Below, one piece after another: positions 55,793 through 63,711 of a stretch of DNA of 64,000 nucleotides. The first letter of the stretch is position 1. Every line of letters begins with the position of its first letter. The stretch is from Sphingomonas sp. AX6 (GTDB lineage: Bacteria > Pseudomonadota > Alphaproteobacteria > Sphingomonadales > Sphingomonadaceae). The DNA is taken from assembly GCF_902506605.1 (NCBI RefSeq), contig NZ_LR733979.1:1499712-1563711 (forward strand). The letters are read 5' to 3'. Under the pieces are notes generated by a model. It did not search any database, was not told the DNA's origin, and saw only the letters and a list, made by a program, of their open reading frames with translations. The translations under genes were made by a program, and so were the position numbers.

Positions 55793-55817
55793 GGAACCCG
55801 CATTGACATGCGTCGTT
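55793..55817 (+). promoter_or_regulatory. Perfect EcfG promoter of the GsrN-like sRNA
   Basis: GGAAC (55793-55797), 16-base spacer, CGTT (55814-55817). Exact match to the GGAAC-N16-CGTT consensus of EcfG-type sigma factors. The transcription start should be near 55824-55826, immediately before the first stem-loop of the sRNA. Confidence 0.85.
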
Positions 55818-55823
55818 CTACAC

Positions 55824-55928
55824 TTCGGATAGCGACTCTTTGCCCCCCCGCTCTCGCTATCCAAGACATAGGCCCGAAACCGTCCACCCTCCCCCCCCCG
55901 GTGACGTTTTCGGGCCTTAATCTTTTTC
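55824..55928 (+). ncRNA. gsrN: Candidate GsrN-type stress small RNA
   Basis: About 105 bases. Stem-loop 1: GGATAGCGA (55827-55835) pairs perfectly with TCGCTATCC (55854-55862) around an 18-base loop containing seven C. Stem-loop 2: AGGCCCGAAACCGTC (55870-55884) pairs with GACGTTTTCGGGCCT (55903-55917), one mismatch, around an 18-base loop with nine C, then TTAATCTTTTT as the terminator tail. The C-rich loops are complementary to ribosome-binding sites. GsrN of Caulobacter is an EcfG-controlled sRNA with a C-rich 5' loop that base-pairs with the katG leader; size, promoter, loop and position beside the GSR genes agree. Homology itself is inferred from architecture only. Confidence 0.78.
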
Positions 55929-55973
55929 CCAAATATCCACTGCGCTAAATGCGACGAAATCCGTTGTCCTCGC

Positions 55974-55998
55974 GGAACGACTGGTTCAGTGGCGCATT
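55974..55998 (+). promoter_or_regulatory. Weak EcfG-like promoter before the entericidin gene
   Basis: GGAAC (55974-55978), 16-base spacer, CATT (55995-55998), one mismatch to CGTT. The expected start near 56006 would leave a leader of about 25 bases. Entericidins are often reported in alphaproteobacterial GSR regulons, so this is plausible. Confidence 0.4.
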
Positions 55999-56030
55999 GA
56001 CGCAGTCTAGTCACTTCGAAAGGGATTTTT

Positions 56031-56156
56031 ATGCGTAAGATGATCGGTATCGCCCTCGCCGCCAGCGCATTCCTGGTTAGCGCGTGCAACACGGTCGAAG
56101 GCATCGGCCGCGACGTCCAGTCGGCCGGTGACACGGTCGAGGATGCTGCTAACTAA
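56031..56156 (+). CDS. Entericidin A/B family lipoprotein
   Basis: 41 residues. MRKMIGIALAASAFLVSAC is a lipoprotein signal (Cys19), followed by NTVEGIGRDVQSAGDTVEDAAN, the entericidin core. AAAGGGA precedes the ATG. Small outer-envelope lipoproteins of this family are stress-induced, and this one lies directly behind the GSR sRNA. Confidence 0.92.
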   Translation: MRKMIGIALAASAFLVSACNTVEGIGRDVQSAGDTVEDAAN

Positions 56157-56177
56157 ACGGACGCCGTAAGGCAGATG

Positions 56178-56212
56178 AAAGGGGCCGTCGCTACCAAGCG
56201 GCGGCCCTTTTT
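56178..56212 (+). terminator. Rho-independent terminator between entericidin gene and tatC
   Basis: AAAGGGGCCGTCGC, loop TACCAA, GCGGCGGCCC then TTTTT. One bulged G. The stem is symmetrical enough to serve the convergent tatC transcript as well. Confidence 0.85.
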
Positions 56213-56986
56213 CTATGCGTCGGCTTGCTCTGCTTCGGCCTCAGCCTTCGCCGCTTCGCGCTTGCGGGTGAAGCGGATGCCGATCAACGCAATTTCGTAA
56301 AGCAGGATCAGCGGGACTGCGAGCAGGAACTGCGACACCACATCGGGCGGGGTCAATACCGCCGCCAGGATGAACGCCACCACGATCGCGTAGCGCCGCG
56401 CGGATTTGAGCTGCTCCAGCGTCACGATCCCGGAGCGCTCCAACAGCATCAACAGCACCGGCAGCAGGAAACTGATCCCGAACGCGAACAGGAACTGCAT
56501 GATGAACGACAGGTAATTGCCGACCGACGGCAGGGCGTCCTGCTGGATGCCGCCCATATCGCCCTGATATTGCAACAGGAACGTCAGTGCTGTCGGGATC
56601 GCAATGAAATAGGCGAAGGACGCCCCACCGATGAACAGCACCGGCGTCGCGAGCAGAAATGGCAGAAGCGCGCGCTTCTCACGCTTGTAGAGCCCCGGCG
56701 CGACGAATTGCCACAATTGGTTGGCCAGCACCGGGAACGACAGCATGATCGCGGAGAAGAACGCGACCTTCACCTGGACCAGAAACGCCTCGAACAATTG
56801 GGTATAGATCACCCGCTCCTGCCCGGCGGCAATCAGCGGCTGGACCAGAAACGCGAAAATCTGCTCGGCGAAATAGAAGGCGACGAAGAACGTCACCAGC
56901 AGTGCGCCCACGCAATACAGCATCCGGCGGCGCAATTCGATCAGGTGATCGAGCAGCGGCGCTTCCGACGAATCGATGTCCCTCAT
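56213..56986 (-). CDS. tatC: Twin-arginine translocase subunit TatC
   Basis: 257 residues, six membrane helices. LLDHLIELRRRMLYCVGALL (substrate-binding N-terminus), FVAPGLYKREKRALLPFL and the SFLLPVLLML and DVVSQFLLAVPLILLYE stretches are the TatC core. It recognises folded proteins with a twin-Arg signal. Overlaps tatB by four bases. Confidence 0.97.
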   Translation of the reverse strand: MRDIDSSEAPLLDHLIELRRRMLYCVGALLVTFFVAFYFAEQIFAFLVQPLIAAGQERVIYTQLFEAFLVQVKVAFFSAIMLSFPVLANQLWQFVAPGLYKREKRALLPFLLATPVLFIGGASFAYFIAIPTALTFLLQYQGDMGGIQQDALPSVGNYLSFIMQFLFAFGISFLLPVLLMLLERSGIVTLEQLKSARRYAIVVAFILAAVLTPPDVVSQFLLAVPLILLYEIALIGIRFTRKREAAKAEAEAEQADA

Positions 56987-57426
56987 GGCAGCCGGTCCGG
57001 TCGCGGCAGCGGCTCGGGCGACCCAAGCGGCAATTCGGGTTCGTCGCGGATGGGCGTCGGTTCGGGCCGGACTGGTGCCTCGTCGTGAATCACGGGCTTG
57101 GCAGTCTGCTGCGGTCCGGCATCCTCCTCAACGTCCCCCTCGTGCGGCGGCAAGGCTTGGGGCGCAGGCGGATCGGGATAGTGCGCGGTCGGCGGATGCT
57201 CGCGCATGATGCGCTCATTTTCCGCTTTCCATTTCTTTTCCATTTCCTCCAGTTCGGCCTCGCGCATCATCGTGTCGATACCGGTGCGGAAATGCGCGGC
57301 AGTGCGCTTAGCCTTGCCGACCCAATTGCCGACGAAGCGCATCGCTTTCGGCAAGTCCTTGGGGCCGATCACCAGCAACGCGATAATCGCGATCAGCAGC
57401 AATTCGGTCGGGGCGACGTCGAGCAT
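56983..57426 (-). CDS. tatB: Twin-arginine translocase subunit TatB
   Basis: 147 residues. MLDVAPTELLLIAIIALLVIGPKDLPKAMR is the TatB N-terminal helix with its Pro and Glu/Asp pattern, followed by an amphipathic helix with a VGNWVGKAKR stretch and a long Pro/Glu-rich tail (PEPTPIRDEPELPLGSPEPL). Forms the receptor complex with TatC. Confidence 0.94.
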   Translation of the reverse strand: MLDVAPTELLLIAIIALLVIGPKDLPKAMRFVGNWVGKAKRTAAHFRTGIDTMMREAELEEMEKKWKAENERIMREHPPTAHYPDPPAPQALPPHEGDVEEDAGPQQTAKPVIHDEAPVRPEPTPIRDEPELPLGSPEPLPRPDRLP

Positions 57427-57497
57427 CGAAGAGCCTTAACGGAACTGGCGCGCGGCGAAAGCGATCGTCGCGCGCTCAGCAAAGGAAATGCGAGCGC

Positions 57498-57767
57498 TCA
57501 GCGCTGGCTATCGTCGCGGGCGGGCGTTGCCACCGGATCGACGGGACGCGGCTCGGCATAGGGCTCGACCGGACGGGGGTCGGCGGCGCGCGGTGCCTCG
57601 ATACGGCTCGGCTCGACGGGCTTCTCGTCTTCCTCGGCCATGCCCTTCTTGAAATTCTTGATGCCCTTGGCGACGTCGCCCATCATGTTCGAAAAGCGGC
57701 TGCCGCCGAACAGCAGGATCACGATGATCCCGACGATCAGCCAATGCATCAGGCTGAAACTACCCAT
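57498..57767 (-). CDS. tatA: Twin-arginine translocase subunit TatA
   Basis: 89 residues. [25 protein letters not shown] is the membrane helix with the FG hinge, then the amphipathic helix ([17 protein letters not shown]) and an acidic Pro-rich tail. First gene of tatABC on the minus strand. Confidence 0.95.
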   Translation of the reverse strand: MGSFSLMHWLIVGIIVILLFGGSRFSNMMGDVAKGIKNFKKGMAEEDEKPVEPSRIEAPRAADPRPVEPYAEPRPVDPVATPARDDSQR

Positions 57768-57795
57768 GGCGTAAATCTCCTAAGCTCACGCCTAT

Positions 57796-58383
57796 CTAGG
57801 CGGAGTCGGCGTCGCTTTCCACCTCTAAGCCTTCAAACGCAAGATCGACCGGATCGAGCAGCCCCGCCGTACGCAGATCGTCGATACCCGGCAAGTCGCG
57901 CCGCGACTGCAGCCCGAAATGGCTGAGGAATTCGGGCGTGGTGGCATAGGTGAGCGGACGCCCCGGCACTTCTCGGCGTCCCGCGGGCCGCGCCCACCTC
58001 GCCTCCATCAGGACGTCCAGCGTGCCTTTCGAAATCTGCACCCCCCGGATCGCCTCGATCTCAGCCCGCGTCACCGGCTCATGATAGGCGATGATCGCCA
58101 GCGTCTCGATCCCCGCGCGGGACAGCTTGCGCGGTTCCTCGCGGTCGCGGCGCAGGAAATTGGCGAGGTCGGGCGCGGTCTCGAAATGCCAGCGATCGCC
58201 GCGCTTCACCAGATGAATGCCGCGCACCGCATAATCCTCGACCAGCGCATCGAGTGCGGCGCGGACATCGACCGCGTCGCCGACATAGGCGCGGATTTCG
58301 GCGACCGTCATCGGCGCATCGGCGGCGAACAGCACCGCTTCCACCGCGCGCCGGGTTTCGTCGATCATGCGTTCATCGGTCAT
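57796..58383 (-). CDS. scpB: Segregation and condensation protein B
   Basis: 195 residues. Two winged-helix domains: EAVLFAADAPMTVAEIRAYVGD and LSRAGIETLAIIAYHEPVTRAEIEAIRGV, and TYATTPEFLSHFGL. ScpB with ScpA bridges the SMC ATPase for chromosome segregation. The ATG overlaps the scpA stop (ATGA). A short tail of Glu/Asp/Ala closes the protein. Confidence 0.95.
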   Translation of the reverse strand: MTDERMIDETRRAVEAVLFAADAPMTVAEIRAYVGDAVDVRAALDALVEDYAVRGIHLVKRGDRWHFETAPDLANFLRRDREEPRKLSRAGIETLAIIAYHEPVTRAEIEAIRGVQISKGTLDVLMEARWARPAGRREVPGRPLTYATTPEFLSHFGLQSRRDLPGIDDLRTAGLLDPVDLAFEGLEVESDADSA

Positions 58384-59105
58384 GGGGCCGCCTTCAGATA
58401 GAGCGGTGCGAACGCCGATTGCTGCTGCATCTCCAGCTTTCCCTGCCGCGCAAGCTCGAGCGCGGCGACGAAGGAAGACGCCAGCGCCGACTTGCGATAC
58501 GCCCCCGCCGCCTCGCCGGGCAGGAAGCGTTCGATCGCGGTCCATTCGATCGCGCTGCCCAGCATCGCCGACACGCGCTCCAGTGCGGTCTCCAGCGTCA
58601 TCACCGGACGATTGGCGACGACATGCAGCACCGGGCGGGTGCGCGCCGAAATGCGACCATAAGCGGCGATCAGATCGAAGATCTCGGCCTGCCACAGGCT
58701 CCTGCGCACCACCCGCAATCCCTCGGGCAGCGCGCGCCGAAACACGTCCCGCCCGATCCGGTCACGCGCGATCAGCCGCGCCCCCGCCTCGCGCATCGCA
58801 TTCAGCCGTTCCAGCCGCAATTGCAGCCGCAGCGCCAGTTCCTCAGGCGACGGCTCAACCGTCGGGTCGCGCGGCAGCAACAGCCCGGATTTCAGATAGG
58901 CGAGCCACGCCGCCATCACCAGATAATCGGCCGCAACCTCCAGCTTCACCGCCCGTGCGCCTTCGATAAACGCCAGATATTGCTCGACCAGTTCGAGGAT
59001 CGACAATTGCCGCAAATCGACCTTCTGCGTCCGCGCAAGCGCCAGCAACAGGTCGAGCGGCCCATCCCATCCGTCGATATCGATCGTAAGCGTTTCGGTG
59101 GTCAC
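58380..59105 (-). CDS. scpA: Segregation and condensation protein A
   Basis: 241 residues, GTG start (VTTETLTIDIDGWDGPLDLLLALARTQKVDL). Kleisin subunit linking the SMC heads; the N-terminal ILELVEQYLAFIEGA and C-terminal RVSAMLGSAIEWTAIERFL and FVAALELARQGKLEMQQ parts are typical. GTG 59105 is the family start; the longer frame has no coding character. Confidence 0.94.
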   Translation of the reverse strand: MTTETLTIDIDGWDGPLDLLLALARTQKVDLRQLSILELVEQYLAFIEGARAVKLEVAADYLVMAAWLAYLKSGLLLPRDPTVEPSPEELALRLQLRLERLNAMREAGARLIARDRIGRDVFRRALPEGLRVVRRSLWQAEIFDLIAAYGRISARTRPVLHVVANRPVMTLETALERVSAMLGSAIEWTAIERFLPGEAAGAYRKSALASSFVAALELARQGKLEMQQQSAFAPLYLKAAP

Positions 59106-59447
59106 GGACGAGAGCCTAGCGCAAGTTGGGGTTGGGGTGGAATGGCGACGTTCGGAACGGCGGCGCGTTTCCTGAACAAGTTGACAAAGTTGACAGTCTC
59201 GCCAGTTTTTCGCCGGAAGCGACCGGGTGACGTCTGCGACGCGACACCGATGCGCCAATCACGCGGCGGGTGCGCGTCGTTGGCGCGACGAAGGGGTGTT
59301 CGATTTGGCTGGAGGCGTGTTCCATCCATCAGGATAGATCAGATGAAATCCTACATTGCCAGTGGAATGAACGGCGGGAATTGGGTGGACATCGGACATT
59401 TGCGGTCGTGGGGAAGGGGGTTGAGAGTCGAAGACAGAGAAGGCGCA
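59106..59447. other. Non-coding gap between scpA and the GFA gene
   Basis: 342 bases with no supported gene. TTGACA at 59180 and TTGACAGTC just after are possible promoter pieces on the plus strand, but no plausible gene follows. Together with the GFA gene it interrupts the usual nagZ-scpA neighbourhood. Confidence 0.5.
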
Positions 59448-59786
59448 CTAATAGCGCGCGCCGTCGATCATTCGACGCGGCAGATCGCGCCACAATGAGG
59501 GTTCAAACATTCGAAGGTTGAGCCCCATGCGCTGATAGGCCGGATCGGTCGCCGTCCAGTGCGTTATGCAGCCGCAGGTCGGGCAATGCCAGAGGTCCAG
59601 TGCGCGGTCGCCCTGCTGGTAAGAGATGCCTTCACCCTCCACCGTGACAGCGTCCGGAGGGCAATAGTGCCATAGGCTGGCAGTGCGCCGACATATCGAG
59701 CAATTACATTCGCCGGCTTCGGACGGCTCTTCGCGCAAGAGCAGCCGAGTCCGCCCGCAGTGGCAACTTCCCTGATGTTCGCTCAT
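59448..59786 (-). CDS. GFA family protein (glutathione-dependent formaldehyde-activating-like)
   Basis: 112 residues. Zinc motifs CHCG, ECNCSICRR and HCPTCGC are those of the GFA/CENP-V domain. The catalytic role of most members is unproven; formaldehyde-glutathione adduct formation has been shown only for the prototype. ATG 59786 follows GAGG. It is not part of the normal nagZ-scpA gene order and looks inserted there. Confidence 0.88.
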   Translation of the reverse strand: MSEHQGSCHCGRTRLLLREEPSEAGECNCSICRRTASLWHYCPPDAVTVEGEGISYQQGDRALDLWHCPTCGCITHWTATDPAYQRMGLNLRMFEPSLWRDLPRRMIDGARY

Positions 59787-59910
59787 CCTCGTTGTTCCTC
59801 CATTCGAAGGGGGACAGCTTGCTGGCCGAACCGGTCTGGCGAGCCCTAGCTGCTCCACCGGTCGAGTTTACGCAGCGATCGAATGCCCGCAATGGGGTCG
59901 TTAGCTGTCA

Positions 59911-60918
59911 TTACGCCAAAGCCAGCAACTCATCCCGCTTAGCGACCAGTTCCACCATCTCCGCGCTGTCCGCAACACTCGCGATCGTCGCCATCGCCCG
60001 GTCCAGCCGTTCGCGCGACTTGGCGCCCATCTCACTCAGCCGCGACGCGATCTCTTCCATCTCGTCCATCCGCGCCCAGCAATCGAGCACTAGGTCGCAC
60101 CCTGCTGCCACTGCGCGGGCGGCTTTTTCGCCGGCGGTGCCCGACAGCGCCTTCATGTCGATATCGTCGGTCATCAACAGCCCGTCGAAACCGATGCGAC
60201 CGCGGATGACCTGCTCGATGATCTTCTTCGACAGCGATGCGGGGTTTTCCGCGTCCCAGGCGGTGAACATCAGGTGGCAGGTCATGCCCATCGGTGCCCA
60301 GTTGAGCGTGCGGAACGGCGCGATGTCGGCTTCCAGTTCGGCGTCGCTCGCATCGACCACGGGCAGTTCGTAATGGCTGTCGACGCGCGCGCGCCCATGA
60401 CCGGGCATGTGTTTGACCACCCCGACCACGCCGCCCGATTTCAGCCCGTCGAGCGTGGCGCGACCCAGCGCCGCCACCCGCATCGGATCGCTGCCCAGTG
60501 CGCGCGACGCAACGGCGGGCGTGGTGTCCGGCGAGGCGAGGTCGAGCAGCGGCAGGCAATCGACATTGACCCCGACGTCGCTGAGCATCAGCCCCAGCGC
60601 ATGGCCGTTCGCCCGCGCCGCCTCGATCGCGGAGGACGGTGCCAGGTCATAGAGCCGGTCGAACGCCGGACCTGCCGGAAATTCGGGCCATTCGGGTGGC
60701 TGCATCCGCGCGACGCGACCGCCCTCCTGATCGATCAGGATCGGTACATCGTCGCGGCCGGTCAGGTCGCGAAGGGAATCGGTGAGTGCGCGCATCTGGG
60801 CGCGGGTTTCGCAATTGCGTTTGAACAGGATGAAGCCCGCGGGCTGGCTTTCCGCGAAGAATGCGCGTTCGTCGGGGGTCAGTGCGGGGCCGGACAGGCC
60901 GAAGATTACAGGCTTCAT
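59911..60918 (-). CDS. nagZ: Beta-N-acetylhexosaminidase NagZ
   Basis: 335 residues, glycoside hydrolase family 3. Removes GlcNAc from anhydro-muropeptides during peptidoglycan recycling. KHMPGHGRARVDSHYELP is the NagZ signature with the catalytic His and Asp, ILIDQEGGRVARM and LLMTDDIDMKAL (nucleophile Asp) are present. No signal peptide, so cytosolic. Confidence 0.95.
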   Translation of the reverse strand: MKPVIFGLSGPALTPDERAFFAESQPAGFILFKRNCETRAQMRALTDSLRDLTGRDDVPILIDQEGGRVARMQPPEWPEFPAGPAFDRLYDLAPSSAIEAARANGHALGLMLSDVGVNVDCLPLLDLASPDTTPAVASRALGSDPMRVAALGRATLDGLKSGGVVGVVKHMPGHGRARVDSHYELPVVDASDAELEADIAPFRTLNWAPMGMTCHLMFTAWDAENPASLSKKIIEQVIRGRIGFDGLLMTDDIDMKALSGTAGEKAARAVAAGCDLVLDCWARMDEMEEIASRLSEMGAKSRERLDRAMATIASVADSAEMVELVAKRDELLALA

Positions 60919-61015
60919 GGACGCGGGTTTAGCGTGCGTTTGGAGACATGGCGAGAGGACGAGGCGGCTGGGGACGGTTCAGCAAGATGCCGTCAGAGAC
61001 TCGCCAAACCCCTCC

Positions 61016-61048
61016 CCGTTTGTGCTTCGACACGCTCAGCACGAACGG
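61016..61048. repeat. Short inverted repeat, family E
   Basis: CCGTTTGTGCTTCGACACG and CTCAGCACGAACGG: outer CCGTTTGTGCT/AGCACGAACGG pair around TCGACACGCTC. Part of the repeat-filled 266-base gap between nagZ and the SPOR gene. Confidence 0.7.
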
Positions 61049-61076
61049 TAAATGGGGGTGCGCCCTTATCCCCAAC

Positions 61077-61163
61077 CCGTCATCCCAGCGAAGGCTGGGA
61101 TATCGGGCGATCGTGAGCGCGCGCTTACGGCATGATATCCCAGCTTACGCTGGGATGACGGAA
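61077..61163. repeat. Intergenic palindromic repeat, family A copy 4
   Basis: CCGTCATCCCAGCGAAGGC at the left and GCTTACGCTGGGATGACGG at the right, with inner TGGGATATC/GATATCCCA. The outer arms match the 40527-40612 copy almost base for base. The two make the clearest family in the window. Confidence 0.9.
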
Positions 61164-61184
61164 TGAATGCTGGGGAGCGGTGAG

Positions 61185-61940
61185 TTACGAACCCGCCACG
61201 AAACAAGGCTCGCCCGCGACCTTCAGCTTGCCGCACAATTCGCGTGCCTGCGCCGCGCTGCCCGCATTCACGCGCAACCGGAATACGGTGCGGCCATCGA
61301 CTTCGGCCTTCTCCACCGCCTTGCCCAGCGGGGCGAGGTACGAGAACCGGCTCGACAACTGCTTCCATGCACCGTTCGCCCCGCCTTCGCTCGGGAAGGA
61401 GCCAAGCTGCACCACCGATCCACCCGCGGTGCCGCGCGCCGTCGGGGGTGCGGCCTGCACCGGCGCGCGCGCCTCGACGCGGCCCTTGGCCTGCGGCACG
61501 TTGGCGACGACACGCTTCGATCCTTCGACCACCGGCGGCGGCGCTTTCCGCTGAACCGTGCCCTGCACCGGCGCTTCGGGCACCGCGCCCAGATCGACCG
61601 ATCCGTTGCTCGCCCCGCCTTCGCTGGTGACGAATACCTGATCGCCCTTGCCCGCGACGTCCATGCCGCCGGGCTGATCGGGCTTGGTCTTGTAATCGCC
61701 CTCGGGTGCGGCGATCAGTTCGCCGGTGCCATCGGGACCGCCGCCGGGTCGATTGGCGTACCACCAGCCGAACGCGACCGCACCGATGATCGCGACCGCG
61801 ACCACGAACAGCAGCACGCCCCGATTGCGGCCACCCTCCTCGGCGAAGTCCTCACCAGCGGACTCGAGCCACGGCAGGCCGTCGTCACGTCGGGTGGTAT
61901 CGCGCCACCCATCGCTTGTCCCGCCCCTGCCGTCACTCAT
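61185..61940 (-). CDS. SPOR domain-containing cell-division protein
   Basis: 251 residues. A cytoplasmic N-terminus, one membrane helix (GVLLFVVAVAIIGAVAFGWWY, about 43-63), a Pro/Ala/Lys linker and a C-terminal SPOR domain (SVVQLGSFPSEGGANGAWKQL to RELCGKLKVAGEPCFV). SPOR domains bind denuded glycan at the septum. Arranged between argS and nagZ, as usual in alphaproteobacteria. ATG 61940 overlaps the argS stop by one base. Confidence 0.93.
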   Translation of the reverse strand: MSDGRGGTSDGWRDTTRRDDGLPWLESAGEDFAEEGGRNRGVLLFVVAVAIIGAVAFGWWYANRPGGGPDGTGELIAAPEGDYKTKPDQPGGMDVAGKGDQVFVTSEGGASNGSVDLGAVPEAPVQGTVQRKAPPPVVEGSKRVVANVPQAKGRVEARAPVQAAPPTARGTAGGSVVQLGSFPSEGGANGAWKQLSSRFSYLAPLGKAVEKAEVDGRTVFRLRVNAGSAAQARELCGKLKVAGEPCFVAGS

Positions 61941-63664
61941 CAATTCATCTCCGTCGCGGCCTCCACGCCCATGACGCGCAAACCATTGCGGATAATTTGC
62001 CCGATTGCGTCGGCCATGAAAAGCCGCGCACTGCTAAGCGCCGGATTCTCCGCAATCAGCGTCCGGCGATCCGGACGATCGTTGCCGACATTCCAGGCAG
62101 CATGGAAATCGGCGGCCAAGTCGTAGAGATAAAAGGCGATTCTATGCGGCTCACGCGCCAGTGCCGCACTCTCGACGATGCGCGGGAACTGGGCGGCGCG
62201 CTTCACCAGCGCCAGATCCTCTGTATCAAGCAGGGACAGGTGCTCCGCATTGGCCGCGACCTGTGCCTCTGCGGCACGACGATTGAGCGAAGCGAGTCGC
62301 GCATGGGCATACTGAACATAGAACACCGGATTGTCCTTCGACGCCTCCACCACCTTGGCAAAATCAAAGTCCATTTGGGCATCGGCCTTGCGCGTCAGCA
62401 TGGTGAAACGGACGACGTCCTTGCCGACTTCGCGCACGACATCGGCCAGCGTGACGAAATTGCCCGAGCGTTTGGACATCTTTACCGGCTCGCCGCCGCG
62501 CAGCAGTCGGACCATCTGCACCAGCTTCACGTCGAACCGGGTCTTGCCTTCGGTCAGCGCGGCGACCGCAGCGACGATGCGCTTGACCGTGCCCGCATGG
62601 TCCGCGCCCCAGATGTCGATCAGTTCGTCGGCGGATTGCGCTTTCTGGAAATGATAGGCGAGGTCGGCCCCGAAATAGGTCCAGCTACCGTCCGATTTCT
62701 TGATCGGGCGATCCTGATCGTCGCCAAATTTGGACGAGCGGAATAGGGGGAGTTCGACCGGTTCCCAATCCTCGGGCGTCTCACCCTTGGGAGCCTCCAG
62801 CACGCCGTCATACACTAGGTCGCGCTCGCGCAGCCACGCTTCCGCCGCCTCTGGCTTGCCCGCAGCCTGAAGCTCGGCTTCGGATGAGAACAGGTCGTGA
62901 TGGATGCCCAGCAGCGCCAAATCGTCGCGGATCATCACCAGCATTGCCGCGACCGCTTCCTTGCGGAACGGCGCCAGCCATTCGGCTTCGGTGGCGGACA
63001 CGAACTTGTCGCCATGCTCCGCCGCCAGCTTCGCGCCGACGGGTTTCAGATATTCGCCCGGATACAGCCCTTCCGGAATCTCGATCGTCTCGCCCAGCGC
63101 CTCGCGGTAGCGCAGGTGGGCCGACCGCGCGAGAACATCGACCTGCCCGCCCGCATCATTCACGTAATATTCGCGGATGACCTTATGCCCCGCCCATTCC
63201 AGCAGGCTCGCCAGCGCATCGCCGACCACCGCGCCGCGGCAATGGCCCATGTGCATCGGCCCGGTCGGATTGGCGGAGACATATTCGATGTTGACCGTGC
63301 GGCCGGTGCCCATGTCGGACTTGCCATATGCGTCGCCCGCGGCATCGATCGCGCGCAGTTCGTCGCGCCAGGTTTCGTCGTTCAGGCTCAGATTGATGAA
63401 GCCCGGCCCTGCGACGGAAACGCTGGCCACCTCGTCGATCTTTCCCAGTTCAGCGGCGATCTTCTCTGCCAGCGCGCGCGGATTGGTGCCCGCGGGCTTG
63501 GCCAGCACCATCGCCGCGTTGGTCGCGAGATCGCCGTGGCTGGCATCGCGCGGCGGCTCGACCGTCACCGCGCGACGGTTGAGGTCGGCGGGCAGGTCGC
63601 CGGTGGAAACGAGCGTGTCGAGCGCGGCATCGATATGCGCGGCAAAGCGGGTGTAGAGCGTCAT
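61940..63664 (-). CDS. argS: Arginyl-tRNA synthetase
   Basis: 574 residues. Class I synthetase: HIGH-type HMGHCRG in SANPTGPMHMGHCRGAVVGD, the KMSKS site as KMSKRSG, and the ArgRS N-terminal and anticodon domains (YLYDLAADFHAAWNV). ATG 63664 (MTLYTRFAAHI) is the usual start. First gene of the argS-SPOR-nagZ operon. Confidence 0.96.
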   Translation of the reverse strand: MTLYTRFAAHIDAALDTLVSTGDLPADLNRRAVTVEPPRDASHGDLATNAAMVLAKPAGTNPRALAEKIAAELGKIDEVASVSVAGPGFINLSLNDETWRDELRAIDAAGDAYGKSDMGTGRTVNIEYVSANPTGPMHMGHCRGAVVGDALASLLEWAGHKVIREYYVNDAGGQVDVLARSAHLRYREALGETIEIPEGLYPGEYLKPVGAKLAAEHGDKFVSATEAEWLAPFRKEAVAAMLVMIRDDLALLGIHHDLFSSEAELQAAGKPEAAEAWLRERDLVYDGVLEAPKGETPEDWEPVELPLFRSSKFGDDQDRPIKKSDGSWTYFGADLAYHFQKAQSADELIDIWGADHAGTVKRIVAAVAALTEGKTRFDVKLVQMVRLLRGGEPVKMSKRSGNFVTLADVVREVGKDVVRFTMLTRKADAQMDFDFAKVVEASKDNPVFYVQYAHARLASLNRRAAEAQVAANAEHLSLLDTEDLALVKRAAQFPRIVESAALAREPHRIAFYLYDLAADFHAAWNVGNDRPDRRTLIAENPALSSARLFMADAIGQIIRNGLRVMGVEAATEMN

Positions 63665-63711
63665 GGTCGCGCGCATAGACCAAGCGATGGCCCCGCGCAA
63701 AAGCCCAATCG

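Noticed and set aside
55739-55948. A 69-residue frame covering the stress sRNA.
   Set aside because: No ribosome site, and the stems, promoter and U-tract are better explained as a structured RNA.
58254-59498. A 414-residue plus-strand frame opposite scpA/scpB.
   Set aside because: No ribosome site, low-complexity Arg/Gln content, and scpA/scpB on the other strand are certain.
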